A stretch of 64,000 bases of DNA from Phycisphaerales bacterium (GCA_028279375.1 JANQNW010000010.1:248001-312000); one strand, 5' to 3'; positions 14,837 to 24,403 are shown, counted from the first letter of the stretch. Notes: generated by a model from the sequence alone, not told the origin. Numbers and translations are program-made.

Positions 14837-16329
14837 CCGTGCGATCAGGATCTGTCTATCTCATCGGCGCTGGTCCGGGCGATCCGGGTCTGATTACGGT
14901 GCGCGGACTCGAGATCCTCGGACGCGCTGATGTCGTTCTCCACGATCGGTTGATCGCGCCAGAGCTTCTTCGCCGCGCTCGGCCGGAGGCCGCGCTCATT
15001 GATGTCGGCAAATCGCCGGCGAATCACCGGGCCAGCCAGGAGGAGATCAACGACTTGCTGATCTCGAATGCGATGGAGGGCAGAGCAGTCGCTCGGCTGA
15101 AGGGCGGCGATCCCTTCGTGTTCGGGCGCGGCGCCGAAGAGCTTGACGCGTGCGAGCGCGCAGGCGTGCCATGCGAGGTCGTGCCCGGTATCACGAGCGC
15201 CATCGCCGGTCCGGCGTCGGCCGGCATTGCTGTGACGGCTCGCAGTGTGGCGAGGGGCTTCGCCGTCGTATCGGGTCGTTCCGAGCAACGCGCGCTTGAT
15301 CAGCTAGAGGATCTTCGCCCATATGCTCACGCGGACACGCTGTTGCTTCTCATGAGTGTGGCGCGCCTCGAGTCGATCGCGCGCACCCTCATGGAGCTTG
15401 GACGCAGCGCATCGACTCCGATCGCCATCGTCGAGCGAGCAGGCATGGCCGGCGAGCGAACAACGATCGGGGAACTGCAGACCATCGCCGCCGTCGCGCG
15501 GGAACGCGACGTGCGCTCACCCGCGGTGATCGTCATCGGCGATGTCGTCCGAGCGAGTCGGAGCGCTGACCAGCGCCTGGCTGGGCGCCGCATCGTCGTG
15601 ACCCGGCCGCGCGGCGCTTCGAGTGAGCTTGCGGACGGACTGCGACGCCTGGGCGCCGACGTCGCGCTCGCGCCGTTGATCGAGATCGAGCCTGTCAATC
15701 CAAAGATCGGGTGGGAGCACAGCCTCAGCGATATCAACTGGATCGTCGCGACGAGCCGACACGGCGCCCGTGGATTCGCACGAGCGCTGCGGCGCGCCGA
15801 TCTCGACGCGAGGGCGTTTGCGGGAGCGCGGATCGCAGCGGTCGGGCCGACCACGGCCCGCGAGTTCGCCGCGGCGGGCCTTCAGGTCGATCTCACGCCT
15901 GCGACACATCGAGCGTTGGGGCTGATCACGGAGATGCAGGTCGCGACTCCAGCGGGTGGTCGGGCGCTCTTCGCGCGCGGGAGTCTTGCGCGCGATGAGT
16001 TGGTCGATGGACTTGAGTCCGTCGGCATCGAGGTGACTCCGATGACAGTCTATAAGACGAATCTGGTCGATCCGGACGACTCGGTGCGCCGAATGTTCGA
16101 TACAGGCGTGGATGCGACGCTTCTCGCGTCGCCGTCTGCGGCGCAGTCGCTTGCGCGTGCGGGGCTGATCGATCGGACTGGTCTCGCCATCTGCATTGGT
16201 CCGACGACGGCGAGCGCCGCCAGAGATTGTGGCGCGAGCAATATCGTCGTCGCCAAAGACCACTCCGACCATGGACTCCTCGAAGCAGCGCTCGCATCGT
16301 TGAGCTACGAGCAGGAGATCGCCTCATGA
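14833..16329 (+). CDS. cobA/hemD: Fused uroporphyrinogen-III C-methyltransferase and uroporphyrinogen-III synthase
   Basis: The 498-residue protein has two domains. Residues 1 to about 245 are the SAM-dependent methyltransferase (CobA/SUMT), with VYLIGAGPGDPGLIT at the start, LKGGDPFVFGRG in the substrate site and VVPGITSA. Residues from about 250 are HemD, which closes hydroxymethylbilane to uroporphyrinogen III; HemD is poorly conserved, but VVTRPRG, ATSRHGARGFA and IGPTTASAARD are typical. This fusion is known from several phyla. Together with the upstream gene it takes porphobilinogen to precorrin-2. No precorrin-2 dehydrogenase domain (CysG N-terminal/SirC) is attached, nor is one seen elsewhere in the window. 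ATGA overlaps link it on both sides. Confidence 0.93.
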   Translation: MTVRSGSVYLIGAGPGDPGLITVRGLEILGRADVVLHDRLIAPELLRRARPEAALIDVGKSPANHRASQEEINDLLISNAMEGRAVARLKGGDPFVFGRGAEELDACERAGVPCEVVPGITSAIAGPASAGIAVTARSVARGFAVVSGRSEQRALDQLEDLRPYAHADTLLLLMSVARLESIARTLMELGRSASTPIAIVERAGMAGERTTIGELQTIAAVARERDVRSPAVIVIGDVVRASRSADQRLAGRRIVVTRPRGASSELADGLRRLGADVALAPLIEIEPVNPKIGWEHSLSDINWIVATSRHGARGFARALRRADLDARAFAGARIAAVGPTTAREFAAAGLQVDLTPATHRALGLITEMQVATPAGGRALFARGSLARDELVDGLESVGIEVTPMTVYKTNLVDPDDSVRRMFDTGVDATLLASPSAAQSLARAGLIDRTGLAICIGPTTASAARDCGASNIVVAKDHSDHGLLEAALASLSYEQEIAS

Positions 16330-17327
16330 TTCTTCAGGGCGCCACTGACGCATCGGTTCGACTCGATCGGTTTCGGCGCACGCCCGGCCTCCGCCGGATC
16401 GTGCGCGAGACTCGACTCTCGGCCGCTGATCTCATTCTTCCCATCTTCGTCTCAGAGCGCGCTATCGACGCCGGGCCCGTTTCATCGATGCCCGGTGTCT
16501 CTCGAATCCCGCTTGCGGATGTCAAGCGTCTGGCGCCTGTCATTCGGTCGGCCGGCGTTGGTGGCGTCCTGATCTTCGGGACGCCGGCGGCGAAGGATGA
16601 GATCGGGGGCGTCGCTTCGGATGTCGACGGCGTGGTGCCGCGCGCTGTGCGAGCTTTCAAGAGCGCCGATCCGGATGTTGTCGTCATAACCGATGTATGC
16701 CTCTGCCAGTACTTGACGCACGGTCATTGCGCAATTGCCGACAATGGCGAGTTTGATCGCTCGCGCACGCTTGCGGCGCTCGGTGAGATTGCGGCGGCCC
16801 ATGGCGCTTCAGGCGCTGACATCGTCGCACCGAGCGCCATGCGCGACGGTCAGGTCCGCGCTATTCGCAGGGCGCTCGATTCGCGCGATCTGATGGACGT
16901 CTCGGTGATGTCGTACGCAGTCAAACACGCCTCGGCTTTCTACGGGCCGTTTCGTGAGGCCGCGGACTCGGCGCCGGCGTTCGGCGATCGGCGATCTCAT
17001 CAACTGGATCCGGCGAACTCGCGCGAGGCGCTTCGAGAGGCGATGCGCGATATTCGCGACGGTGCGGACGCGCTTCTCATCAAGCCGGGAATGCCGACGC
17101 TTGACGTGCTCAGCGCCGTCGGGGCGCTTCCAGATCGACCGCCGATCGGGGCGTATCAGGTCAGCGGGGAGTTCGCGATGATCAAGGCTGCGGCGGAGCG
17201 CGGCTGGATTGACGAGCGCAGCGCGGTGCTTGAGTCTCTCGTCGCGATGAAACGGGCAGGAGCTGACTTCATCGTGACCTACTTCGCATTGGACGCGGCG
17301 GCCTGGATTCGAGAGGAGATTCGATGA
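16326..17327 (+). CDS. hemB: Delta-aminolevulinic acid dehydratase (porphobilinogen synthase)
   Basis: This enzyme condenses two 5-aminolevulinate molecules to porphobilinogen. The 333-residue sequence has both Schiff-base lysines, Lys200 in YAVKHASAFYGPFREA and Lys253 in LLIKPGMP. The metal-binding segment DVCLCQYLTHGHC contains the cysteines of the zinc-dependent class. The start at 16326 is fixed by the ATGA overlap with the upstream stop and by the match of the N-terminus to the family (RFRRTPGLRRIVRET). It is followed by hemL with the same four-base overlap. In gene order hemB precedes hemL although it acts after it in the pathway. Confidence 0.96.
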   Translation: MILQGATDASVRLDRFRRTPGLRRIVRETRLSAADLILPIFVSERAIDAGPVSSMPGVSRIPLADVKRLAPVIRSAGVGGVLIFGTPAAKDEIGGVASDVDGVVPRAVRAFKSADPDVVVITDVCLCQYLTHGHCAIADNGEFDRSRTLAALGEIAAAHGASGADIVAPSAMRDGQVRAIRRALDSRDLMDVSVMSYAVKHASAFYGPFREAADSAPAFGDRRSHQLDPANSREALREAMRDIRDGADALLIKPGMPTLDVLSAVGALPDRPPIGAYQVSGEFAMIKAAAERGWIDERSAVLESLVAMKRAGADFIVTYFALDAAAWIREEIR

Positions 17328-18628
17328 TTCAGTTCGCTGGTCATTCAACAGCGTTCGATCGAGCGTTGTCGCTCATGCCCGGCGGTGTGAACTCTCCCGT
17401 GCGATCATTCGCGGCGGTCGGAGGCGCGCCGGTGTTCATCGAGCGCGCTGAAGGCGCCTGGCTGGAGAGTGTCGACGGCCGTCAGCTGATTGATCTCGTG
17501 GGATCGTGGGGCGCCGCGATTCTGGGACACGGGCATCCTGCGGTTCGCGACGCTATCAGAGCGCAATCGGAGAACACCGTGTCGATTGGTCTGGCGTCGC
17601 CGCGGGAGTCCGATCTCGCGGAGGAGATCATCGCGCGCGTGCCATCTGTTCAACGCGTTCGTTTCGTGAACTCGGGCACGGAGGCCGTCATGAGCGCGCT
17701 GCGTCTGGCGCGGCACGTCACCGGGCGCCGCCGCATTGTGCGCTTCGAGGGGGGGTATCACGGCCACGCAGATGCGCTCCTCTCAGGCGCTGGCTCAGGC
17801 GTCAGCACGCTTGGTCTCGATGGCGAAGAGTACGACGCAACCTCGGATGTCACGATCCTGCCTTACAACGACATCGACGCTGTGAAGAGGGTGTTCGACC
17901 GAATCGGAGCTGAGATTGCAGGCGTCATTCTCGAGCCCATTTCGGGGAACATGGGTGTTGTTCCCGGCGATCACCCCTGGCTGCGTGCGCTTCGCAATCT
18001 GACTCGCCGGAGCGGGAGCGTTCTGATCTTCGACGAGGTCATGACCGGATTCCGTGTGGCGGATGGCGGAGCGCAGTCGCTGCTCGGTGTGCATGCGGAT
18101 CTGACGACACTCGGGAAGGTCATCGGCGGCGGACTGCCGGTCGGAGCATTCGGCGGTTCTGCTGATCTCATGGATCAGATTGCGCCCGCAGGTCCGGTGT
18201 ACCAGGCTGGCACGATGTCAGGGAATCCGCTCACGATGGCGGCGGGTCTCGCGGCGTTGCGCGCGTTGGATGAGTCGGCGTACGCCGCGCTCGAGCGGGC
18301 AGGAAAGCGCCTGCAAGCAGGACTGGAACAAGCGATTCAGGATTCGGGATTCACGGCATGCGTTCAGCGCCAGGGCTCGATGCTCACGCTCTTTCCCGGA
18401 TTGGCCCGCGTTCAGAGTTTCTCAGACGCAAATCTCGTGAATCGGCGGCAGTTCAGTCGGTTCTTTCACGCCATGCTTCGCAGGGGGGTCCATCTGCCTC
18501 CCAGTCCTCATGAGGCATGGTTCGTTTCCCTTGCGCATGATGACGAGATCATCGACGCTATCGTGGACGCCGCCGCTGCGAGTCTTCGGGAACTCCGCGA
18601 TCTCTCGACGAAGGAGACAACGTCATGA
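17324..18628 (+). CDS. hemL: Glutamate-1-semialdehyde 2,1-aminomutase
   Basis: The PLP enzyme converts glutamate-1-semialdehyde to 5-aminolevulinate. It is full length at 434 residues, with the N-terminal MPGGVNSPVRSF signature, the EGGYHGHAD segment and the cofactor lysine Lys265 in LGKVIGGGLPVGAFGG. With hemA it gives the C5 route to 5-aminolevulinate, so the operon carries the pathway from glutamyl-tRNA onward. ATGA overlaps join it to hemB upstream and cysK downstream. Confidence 0.96.
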   Translation: MIQFAGHSTAFDRALSLMPGGVNSPVRSFAAVGGAPVFIERAEGAWLESVDGRQLIDLVGSWGAAILGHGHPAVRDAIRAQSENTVSIGLASPRESDLAEEIIARVPSVQRVRFVNSGTEAVMSALRLARHVTGRRRIVRFEGGYHGHADALLSGAGSGVSTLGLDGEEYDATSDVTILPYNDIDAVKRVFDRIGAEIAGVILEPISGNMGVVPGDHPWLRALRNLTRRSGSVLIFDEVMTGFRVADGGAQSLLGVHADLTTLGKVIGGGLPVGAFGGSADLMDQIAPAGPVYQAGTMSGNPLTMAAGLAALRALDESAYAALERAGKRLQAGLEQAIQDSGFTACVQRQGSMLTLFPGLARVQSFSDANLVNRRQFSRFFHAMLRRGVHLPPSPHEAWFVSLAHDDEIIDAIVDAAAASLRELRDLSTKETTS

Positions 18629-19602
18629 CAACGATTGACTCGACCTGGGCGCCGCCGCGCGGCCATGTGATTGATGAGCTTCCGCAGGCAATCGGCGGCA
18701 CACCTCTGTTGCGTCTTCAGCGCCTCCAGCCTGACAACGGCGCCGAGGTGCTCTTGAAGATGGAATCAGAGAACCCGATGAAGAGCGTGAAGGATCGCCT
18801 GGCGCGCGCTCTTATCGAAGCCGGCGAGCGGGATGGGAATATCACGACCGAGACGCACATCGTCGAGCCGACGAGCGGCAACACGGGCATCGCGCTGGCG
18901 TTCATCTGCGCGGCGAAGAACTACACGCTGACGCTGACGATGCCGGAGTCGATGAGCCTTGAGCGCCGGGCGCTACTGCGCCAACTCGGCGCGAATCTCG
19001 AGCTGACGCCGAAGGAAGACGGAGTCAACGGCGCGATCGTGCGGGCGCACGAGGTTGTGGAGCGCGAGGCGAAGAAGGGCCCGGTGTTCATGCCGCAGCA
19101 GTTCGAGAATCCGGCGAATCCGGATATTCATGAACGGACGACGGGTCCGGAGATCTGGGAGGACACGGGCGGCGCCATCGATGCGATCGTCGCGGGCGTC
19201 GGCACGGGCGGAACGATCACGGGCGCGACGCGGTTCCTGCGGAAACAGAATCCGGCTTTCAAGGCGTTCGCAGTTGAGCCGACGGACTCGCCAGTGATCA
19301 GCGGCGGCGAACCGAACCTCCACAAGATCATGGGCATTGGGGCTGGGTTCGTTCCGGAGAATCTCGACACGTCGCTTCTTGATGGCGTGGAGCTTGTGAC
19401 GAATGAGGACGCGTTCCTGTGGGCGAAGCGTCTCGGCGATGAAGAGGGCGTGCTGGGCGGCATCAGTTCGGGCGCGAACCTCTGCGCGGCGCTCCGCGTG
19501 GCGCAGCGGCCGGAGTTTGCGGGCAAGCGCATCGTGACGGTGGTGTGCTCATATGGTGAGCGTTATCTGAGCACGGCGCTGTATGAAGATTCCGTTGGGT
19601 AG
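18625..19602 (+). CDS. cysK: Cysteine synthase (O-acetylserine sulfhydrylase)
   Basis: The PLP enzyme joins sulfide to O-acetylserine to make cysteine, the end point of this operon. It has 325 residues, with the cofactor lysine Lys56 in NPMKSVKDR, the TSGNTG substrate loop (written PTSGNTGIAL) and the GVGTGGTITG phosphate site. Its ATG overlaps the hemL stop by four bases, so it is the last gene of the coupled series. Placing cysteine synthase behind the Cys-sensing leader closes an end-product control loop. Cystathionine beta-synthase is a less likely alternative. No clear intrinsic terminator follows it. Confidence 0.94.
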   Translation: MTTIDSTWAPPRGHVIDELPQAIGGTPLLRLQRLQPDNGAEVLLKMESENPMKSVKDRLARALIEAGERDGNITTETHIVEPTSGNTGIALAFICAAKNYTLTLTMPESMSLERRALLRQLGANLELTPKEDGVNGAIVRAHEVVEREAKKGPVFMPQQFENPANPDIHERTTGPEIWEDTGGAIDAIVAGVGTGGTITGATRFLRKQNPAFKAFAVEPTDSPVISGGEPNLHKIMGIGAGFVPENLDTSLLDGVELVTNEDAFLWAKRLGDEEGVLGGISSGANLCAALRVAQRPEFAGKRIVTVVCSYGERYLSTALYEDSVG

Positions 19603-19653
19603 CGTTGAAGAAATCGGATAGACGAAGCTCAAATCCCGTATATTCGCGTCGCC

Positions 19654-20553
19654 ATGATGCGCGATGTCGGATTGACAATGCTGATTGTGCTCGCGGTTCT
19701 GGTACCGCTCGAGAGCGCAGTCGCACAGGATCTCGGCGCCCAACGCGTGACGTTCGCCGAGAGCGTCGTGGACTCTGCGGAAACGACGGCCAGCGAAAGC
19801 ACACAGTTCAGCGGTCGCGGCACGGGTCCGGACTGGGACGTGTTCTTCCAGCCTTACGTCTGGATTCCGGTGACGATCGACTACAAGGCGACCGTGAGCG
19901 GCGCCTCGGCTGACATTCGTTTGACGTTGCAGGAAGTTCTGGATGACTTCGATGAGGTCTACGCGCTGACGGGCCGACTCGAGGCGTGGCGCAGCGGCTT
20001 CGGGATCATCTTCGACGGCCTGTTCATGGGCATCGAGGGCGAGTTCGATATCGACATCATCGGCAGTCCGGACACCGCGCTGGATCTCAACGTCGAGGTC
20101 GATATCGCGATCGTGGACTTCGCGCTCGGGTGGCGCATTCTCAGCGAGCCGCTGGATCCGACGGGGAAGAAGGACTCACACATCGTCATCGACCTGATTG
20201 GCGGCGCCAGGTACCAGTATCTGAAGCAGGAGATCACGCTCGAGACCGGCGACGTCATCGGCACGAGCAAGGACTGGGTTGAGCCGATGATCGGCGCTCG
20301 CGTCGGCGTTCAGGTGAGGGAGCGTCTTGCGGTCGGGATTCGAGCGGACGCCAGCGGATTCGGCGTCGGTTCGGCGTCGGACTTCACGTACAACGTCATC
20401 ACAGGATTTGAGTTGCAGGCGAAGGACTCGATTGAGGTGCTGCTGGCGTATCGGTGGTTCGGCATGGACTACAGCAACGGCACGGGCGTTGATGAGTTCG
20501 GGTTCGATGGCGTCATTCACGGGCCGTATCTGGGTGTCACGATTCGGTTCTAG
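19654..20553 (+). CDS. Putative outer-membrane beta-barrel protein
   Basis: The 299-residue protein has a signal peptide cut after AVAQ near residue 25, then many short strands with alternating hydrophobic residues. It ends in LGVTIRF: a terminal Phe with hydrophobic residues at alternating positions is typical of proteins inserted by the BAM complex. I do not recognise a specific family or ligand. There are two adjacent ATG codons (19654 and 19657). A TATATT box lies about ten bases upstream, so the message may have almost no leader. The gene lies 51 bases after cysK and 35 bases before a sulfatase gene, with which it may be cotranscribed. Confidence 0.65.
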   Translation: MMRDVGLTMLIVLAVLVPLESAVAQDLGAQRVTFAESVVDSAETTASESTQFSGRGTGPDWDVFFQPYVWIPVTIDYKATVSGASADIRLTLQEVLDDFDEVYALTGRLEAWRSGFGIIFDGLFMGIEGEFDIDIIGSPDTALDLNVEVDIAIVDFALGWRILSEPLDPTGKKDSHIVIDLIGGARYQYLKQEITLETGDVIGTSKDWVEPMIGARVGVQVRERLAVGIRADASGFGVGSASDFTYNVITGFELQAKDSIEVLLAYRWFGMDYSNGTGVDEFGFDGVIHGPYLGVTIRF

Positions 20554-20588
20554 CGTGACGGCGTGTGGAGAGCCGGAAAGGACAGACA

Positions 20589-22193
20589 ATGATCAGGCAT
20601 CGTTTGATGATCTGCGGCGCGCTGCTCTGCGGCGCGATCGCAAGTGTTGAAGTCGCGCAGGGCCAGCAGTTCGATGCGCCGTACTACGTCCTGCAGGAGC
20701 GCATGGCGAATCAATGGGCACAGGAGGATCGAACGATCGATCGCAAGCTCGCTGATCTCGAGCGTCGCTTCGGCAAGAAGCCGAACATCATCTTCATCCT
20801 GGCGGACGACGTCGGCTGGGGAGAACTGGGCTGGCAGGGCGGAGGCAAGCATCGAGGGACGCCGACGCCGGAGCTCGACAGGATGGCGTTCGACGGCATG
20901 CGCTTCTTCCATGCGTACGCCGAGCCGAGCTGTACGCCCTCGCGCATTGCGATCATGACGGGGCGCCATCCGGTGCGCACGGGACTGCTGACAGTGTTGT
21001 GGCCGGGTCAGGAGGACGGGCTGTCTCCTGACGAAGTGACGATCGCCGAGTTGCTGTCGGAGGAGGGCTATCACACCGGGATGTGGGGCAAGTGGCATCT
21101 CGGTGAGCTCGAAGAGCATGCGCCGGAGAATCAGGGTTTTGATTACGCCTACTACGGGTTGTGGAATGGCGCTCCTGACGGCTGGCCCGACAGTTACAAG
21201 CTCTATGACTCGCCCACCAACGCGAAGGCCGCCTGGTACGACTATCCAGGCAACGACGAGTACCTGCGCCGAACGGACATCGACTTGAACGGACCTGCCG
21301 GGTACATCGGGCGCAAGGGCCAGGCCCGTCAGCCAATTCGCGGCGAGGCTGGAAAGGTCGGGCTCTTCCGGCAGGACGCATTCGAGAATGAGTCGATCGA
21401 TCAGATCGAAGAGTTCATTCGAGAGAAGAACAGCACTGATCGTCCGTTCTTCATCTACTGGGCGACGTACACCCAGCAGGTCACCGGCGCTGAGGCATTC
21501 CAGGATGCGCCGCATGTTGATCGTGTGAACGCGCAGGCGTCGATGATGGCGCAGCACAATGACCATATTCGACGACTGAGAGAGACACTCGAGACCGAGG
21601 GAATCGCGGAGAACACGCTCCTCGTCTGGTGGTCGGATAATGGTCCGATGTATGCGTTCTTCCCGACATCGGGCTACTCATGGCTTGACGGCGGGAAGGG
21701 GGACATCAAGGAAGGCGGCGTGCGCGTTCCGGCGATGGCCGTCTGGCCCGGCATGATTGAGGCGAACCAGGATCCGGTTGATTTCATGCATCTCGTCGAT
21801 CTCTTGCCGACGGCTGCTCGTCTCGGTGGCGCTCTTGAGGACATTCCTTCCGATCGAGTGACTGACGGTGTTGATCAGACGGCTCTGCTCCTCCTGGGCG
21901 AGGGTCATTCGCGGCGCGACTACATGTTCCACTACTCTGGCGATCATCTTGGCGCGGTGCGCTACAACGACGCGAAGATCCACTTCAAGCCGGCGCACGG
22001 CGGTCTGCCGGGGCTGGACGCATACAACGTCATGCGTGATCCCAAGGAGATGTACGGTGCATTCTACAAGGCGCTCTACGTCGTCACGCCGATTCAGAAC
22101 TTCATGAAGGCGCACATGCGCATGATTCAGCGATTCCCGCATCGAGTGTCCGAGGTCACGCCGAAGGGTGCAGAGATGACGCCGCACGATTGA
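20589..22193 (+). CDS. Secreted arylsulfatase-type sulfatase
   Basis: The 534-residue protein has a signal peptide (about 27 residues, ending EVAQGQ) and a type I sulfatase domain. The Cys-Thr-Pro-Ser-Arg motif in SCTPSRIAIMTGRHPVRTGL is the site that a formylglycine-generating enzyme converts to the catalytic residue. Metal ligands are visible in IFILADDVGWGE and in WWSDNGP. The substrate may be a sulfated polysaccharide or aryl sulfate and cannot be read from the sequence. The ATG at 20589 follows GGAAAGG and begins the signal peptide; an in-frame GTG at 20565 is less likely. Planctomycetes are known for many such sulfatases. A strong terminator follows. Confidence 0.92.
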   Translation: MIRHRLMICGALLCGAIASVEVAQGQQFDAPYYVLQERMANQWAQEDRTIDRKLADLERRFGKKPNIIFILADDVGWGELGWQGGGKHRGTPTPELDRMAFDGMRFFHAYAEPSCTPSRIAIMTGRHPVRTGLLTVLWPGQEDGLSPDEVTIAELLSEEGYHTGMWGKWHLGELEEHAPENQGFDYAYYGLWNGAPDGWPDSYKLYDSPTNAKAAWYDYPGNDEYLRRTDIDLNGPAGYIGRKGQARQPIRGEAGKVGLFRQDAFENESIDQIEEFIREKNSTDRPFFIYWATYTQQVTGAEAFQDAPHVDRVNAQASMMAQHNDHIRRLRETLETEGIAENTLLVWWSDNGPMYAFFPTSGYSWLDGGKGDIKEGGVRVPAMAVWPGMIEANQDPVDFMHLVDLLPTAARLGGALEDIPSDRVTDGVDQTALLLLGEGHSRRDYMFHYSGDHLGAVRYNDAKIHFKPAHGGLPGLDAYNVMRDPKEMYGAFYKALYVVTPIQNFMKAHMRMIQRFPHRVSEVTPKGAEMTPHD

Positions 22194-22220
22194 GGAAATC
22201 GTCGGATACTGGAAACAACA

Positions 22221-22258
22221 ACGGAGCCCGCCATCGGTGCGGGCTCCGTCTTGTTTTG
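22221..22258. terminator. Bidirectional intrinsic terminator
   Basis: An 11-bp perfect stem (22221-22231 with 22239-22249, loop CATCGGT) is followed by a T-rich stretch on the plus strand and flanked by a weaker T-rich stretch on the minus strand. It lies between the convergent sulfatase and thioredoxin-like genes and probably serves both. Confidence 0.85.
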
Positions 22259-22286
22259 TTCCGAGGGCTCGCGCAGTGTGTCTTGT

Positions 22287-23486
22287 TCAGTGCGCCTGAT
22301 GGAGCTTCGTGAGTTCGTCCTTGAGATGGTCGCGGAGGTTGGCGTCGTAACCGGAGTGGGCATAGGTGATGACGCCCTCGTGATCGATCACGATAAGCGC
22401 AGGGAAACTCGACGCACGGAAGGCGCGGGATGCTTCGTCATCCACGTCGATCACCCATGGGAGCGAGAGATTCAGACTGTTCCACCACGTTGTCGCCGCC
22501 GCGACGCGCTCATCCCGAGTCTCGTGCTTCTCGCGGGAGTTCACGCAGAGGAATTCGACATCGAGTCCTTGCTGATCCGCCCAGTCGGCGACCTTCTGGA
22601 GATCGGGGAGTGAGAAGAAGCAGTTGCCGCACCAGGTCGCCCAGAAGTCGATGACGACGACCTTGCCGCTCAGGTCGGAGAGATCGAATCGATCTCCGTT
22701 CGGTCGTTCGAACTCGAGGTCCGGCGCCGTGGATCCGATCTTCGGTCCGACGTTCATGAGATCCATGACGGAGTCGACCCGGATCCTGCCGTCGGTCGTG
22801 AAAGCACGGATGGAGTTCGTGCTCGTCTCAGTCCGGGGATTGAATTGAACTTCCGCCTTGATCTTGCCCTGATCGGGCGAGCCGCCGGCGAGGGCCTGGA
22901 GGGACATTCTGTGAACGAAGTGCGTTTTGGGATCGGCGAGAATCTCAAGCGTTCCGCGATCGGATTGTGCTTCGAATCGAATCCAGTTGCGACCATCCCT
23001 CGTCACCTCATCGAATCCCGTGAATTCAGGGATGCCGAGCAATCCGAAACCGAATCCGGTGAGGATCTCCTGCTGAGGAGCATTCTCGCGCATGAAGACG
23101 TGGGGAGGAGATGGGATGCGCGTCGCGCCGCCGAGCAGCGTCTGGAACGCTGCGTCATAGGTTCCCTTGTGCGGCGCCTGGAGATATGGACCGTCAGGAG
23201 CATCTGCCGCGAAGTACATGGTTCGATCACGAGAAACCGCGATGAGTGAGCCATAGTCGACGCCCACGAGATCGTCGGGGCCGAAGACGATTGTGAACCC
23301 GTCTTCGTGCGGCTCGGCGCCGGGCATGTGCACGACGTATTCCATCTGGTCGACGAGGGCGTCGGCGTTGCGATAGGCCTCGACGATGTTGCGGAAGGCG
23401 ATCTCGGCTCTCGGGTCCCCGGCGTGCGCGGCGGACGGAAGGGCTGCGGCCACGGTCAGAGAGGCGATCGCAAGGCGGAGATGCAT
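22287..23486 (-). CDS. Secreted two-domain protein: DUF2092-like plus TlpA-type thioredoxin
   Basis: The 399-residue protein has a signal peptide ending in AAHAG. Residues about 25-245 form a beta-rich domain resembling the DUF2092/LolA-like group. Residues about 255-399 form a TlpA/ResA-type thioredoxin with the active site Trp-Cys-Gly-Asn-Cys and the cis-proline in SSFPAL. The expected place of action is the periplasm, where it would reduce disulfides or apocytochromes; the multiheme cytochromes NrfHA encoded nearby are possible clients. That link is inference from proximity. The start follows a GGAG site. Confidence 0.83.
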   Translation of the reverse strand: MHLRLAIASLTVAAALPSAAHAGDPRAEIAFRNIVEAYRNADALVDQMEYVVHMPGAEPHEDGFTIVFGPDDLVGVDYGSLIAVSRDRTMYFAADAPDGPYLQAPHKGTYDAAFQTLLGGATRIPSPPHVFMRENAPQQEILTGFGFGLLGIPEFTGFDEVTRDGRNWIRFEAQSDRGTLEILADPKTHFVHRMSLQALAGGSPDQGKIKAEVQFNPRTETSTNSIRAFTTDGRIRVDSVMDLMNVGPKIGSTAPDLEFERPNGDRFDLSDLSGKVVVIDFWATWCGNCFFSLPDLQKVADWADQQGLDVEFLCVNSREKHETRDERVAAATTWWNSLNLSLPWVIDVDDEASRAFRASSFPALIVIDHEGVITYAHSGYDANLRDHLKDELTKLHQAH

Positions 23487-23676
23487 GGGTTCGCTCCGTT
23501 GGAGGATGGGGCCGGGCTGCGCACGCGCGCACGTCGCCCTCAGGATTAATGGGAATCAGCGGCAGGCGTTGCATTTTGAGCTGCGGCGAACTGGAACCCG
23601 ATCCACCTGATTCGGAACAACTGAAGGACGCCCGCGAATTGCGCGGGGTGGAGCATCGTGGAGAACGGGACTGATC

Positions 23677-24294
23677 ATGCGGCCTCAGGCTCGATTGCGC
23701 AGATTGGGATGGAAGCGGGGACTCCTTGTCGGTGCGATGCTCATTGCGCTGATCGTTCTCGGCGCTGGGCTCATGCTCCGGGCGGCGACGGCCGATCTAC
23801 GAGCCCGACTGGCGCCTTTCCAGGAACAGGGATATCAGATCGACCTTGCGGTCGTGAATGTCGTTGACGAGGATCCGGGCGAGGCGACACTCTTTCTCTC
23901 GTATGCCACGTCGATCGAGACGGAGCTGGCCGCTCCAGTCGCATTCGAGGCGCATCGCGTGACGTTCGCAGGGGAAGCGCACAAGGACGTGCATGTGAAT
24001 GTGCACGCGTTCGAGATGCTCGAAGGAAGTCGCGTTGAGGGCGACCTGACGATTCTTGGATGCCACACGGCGTTCATCGACGGCGTCGTCGAAGGTCGGC
24101 TCGAGGTCAAGGGCGCCCATGAACTCGTCTTCGGTCCCCACGCGCGCGTGCAAGGTGAGGTTCTTGTGAACTGCGCGACGGTCGTGATTCGCGACGGGGC
24201 GTCGCTCGAGTCTCCGATTCAGGGGCGATATGCGCATCTGCTGCGCGATGCCCCTGATTCGCAGAACGGCGCAACTGCGACTGAGTCGCAATAA
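23677..24294 (+). CDS. Membrane-anchored bactofilin-like protein
   Basis: The 205-residue protein has a basic N-terminus, one membrane helix (about residues 15-35) and then a region of unknown fold. Its C-terminal half (about 110-190) is a run of short hydrophobic strands with turns at Gly and Asp (SRVEGDLTILG, GVVEGRLEVKG, ARVQGEVLVN, ASLESPIQG), the pattern of the bactofilin right-handed beta-helix. Classical bactofilins are cytoplasmic polymers without a full membrane helix, so this is either a divergent anchored form or another beta-helix protein. It lies divergent from the thioredoxin-like gene and upstream of nrfH. Confidence 0.6.
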   Translation: MRPQARLRRLGWKRGLLVGAMLIALIVLGAGLMLRAATADLRARLAPFQEQGYQIDLAVVNVVDEDPGEATLFLSYATSIETELAAPVAFEAHRVTFAGEAHKDVHVNVHAFEMLEGSRVEGDLTILGCHTAFIDGVVEGRLEVKGAHELVFGPHARVQGEVLVNCATVVIRDGASLESPIQGRYAHLLRDAPDSQNGATATESQ

Positions 24295-24403
24295 GGTCCG
24301 ACGACGGCAGGCGGGGACCGGAATGAGTCTCTGCGCGTGTTCGATCGCGATTGACACTCCGTCGATCCCACTTAGACTGCCGACGTTCGGAAGTCCGTTA
24401 CGA

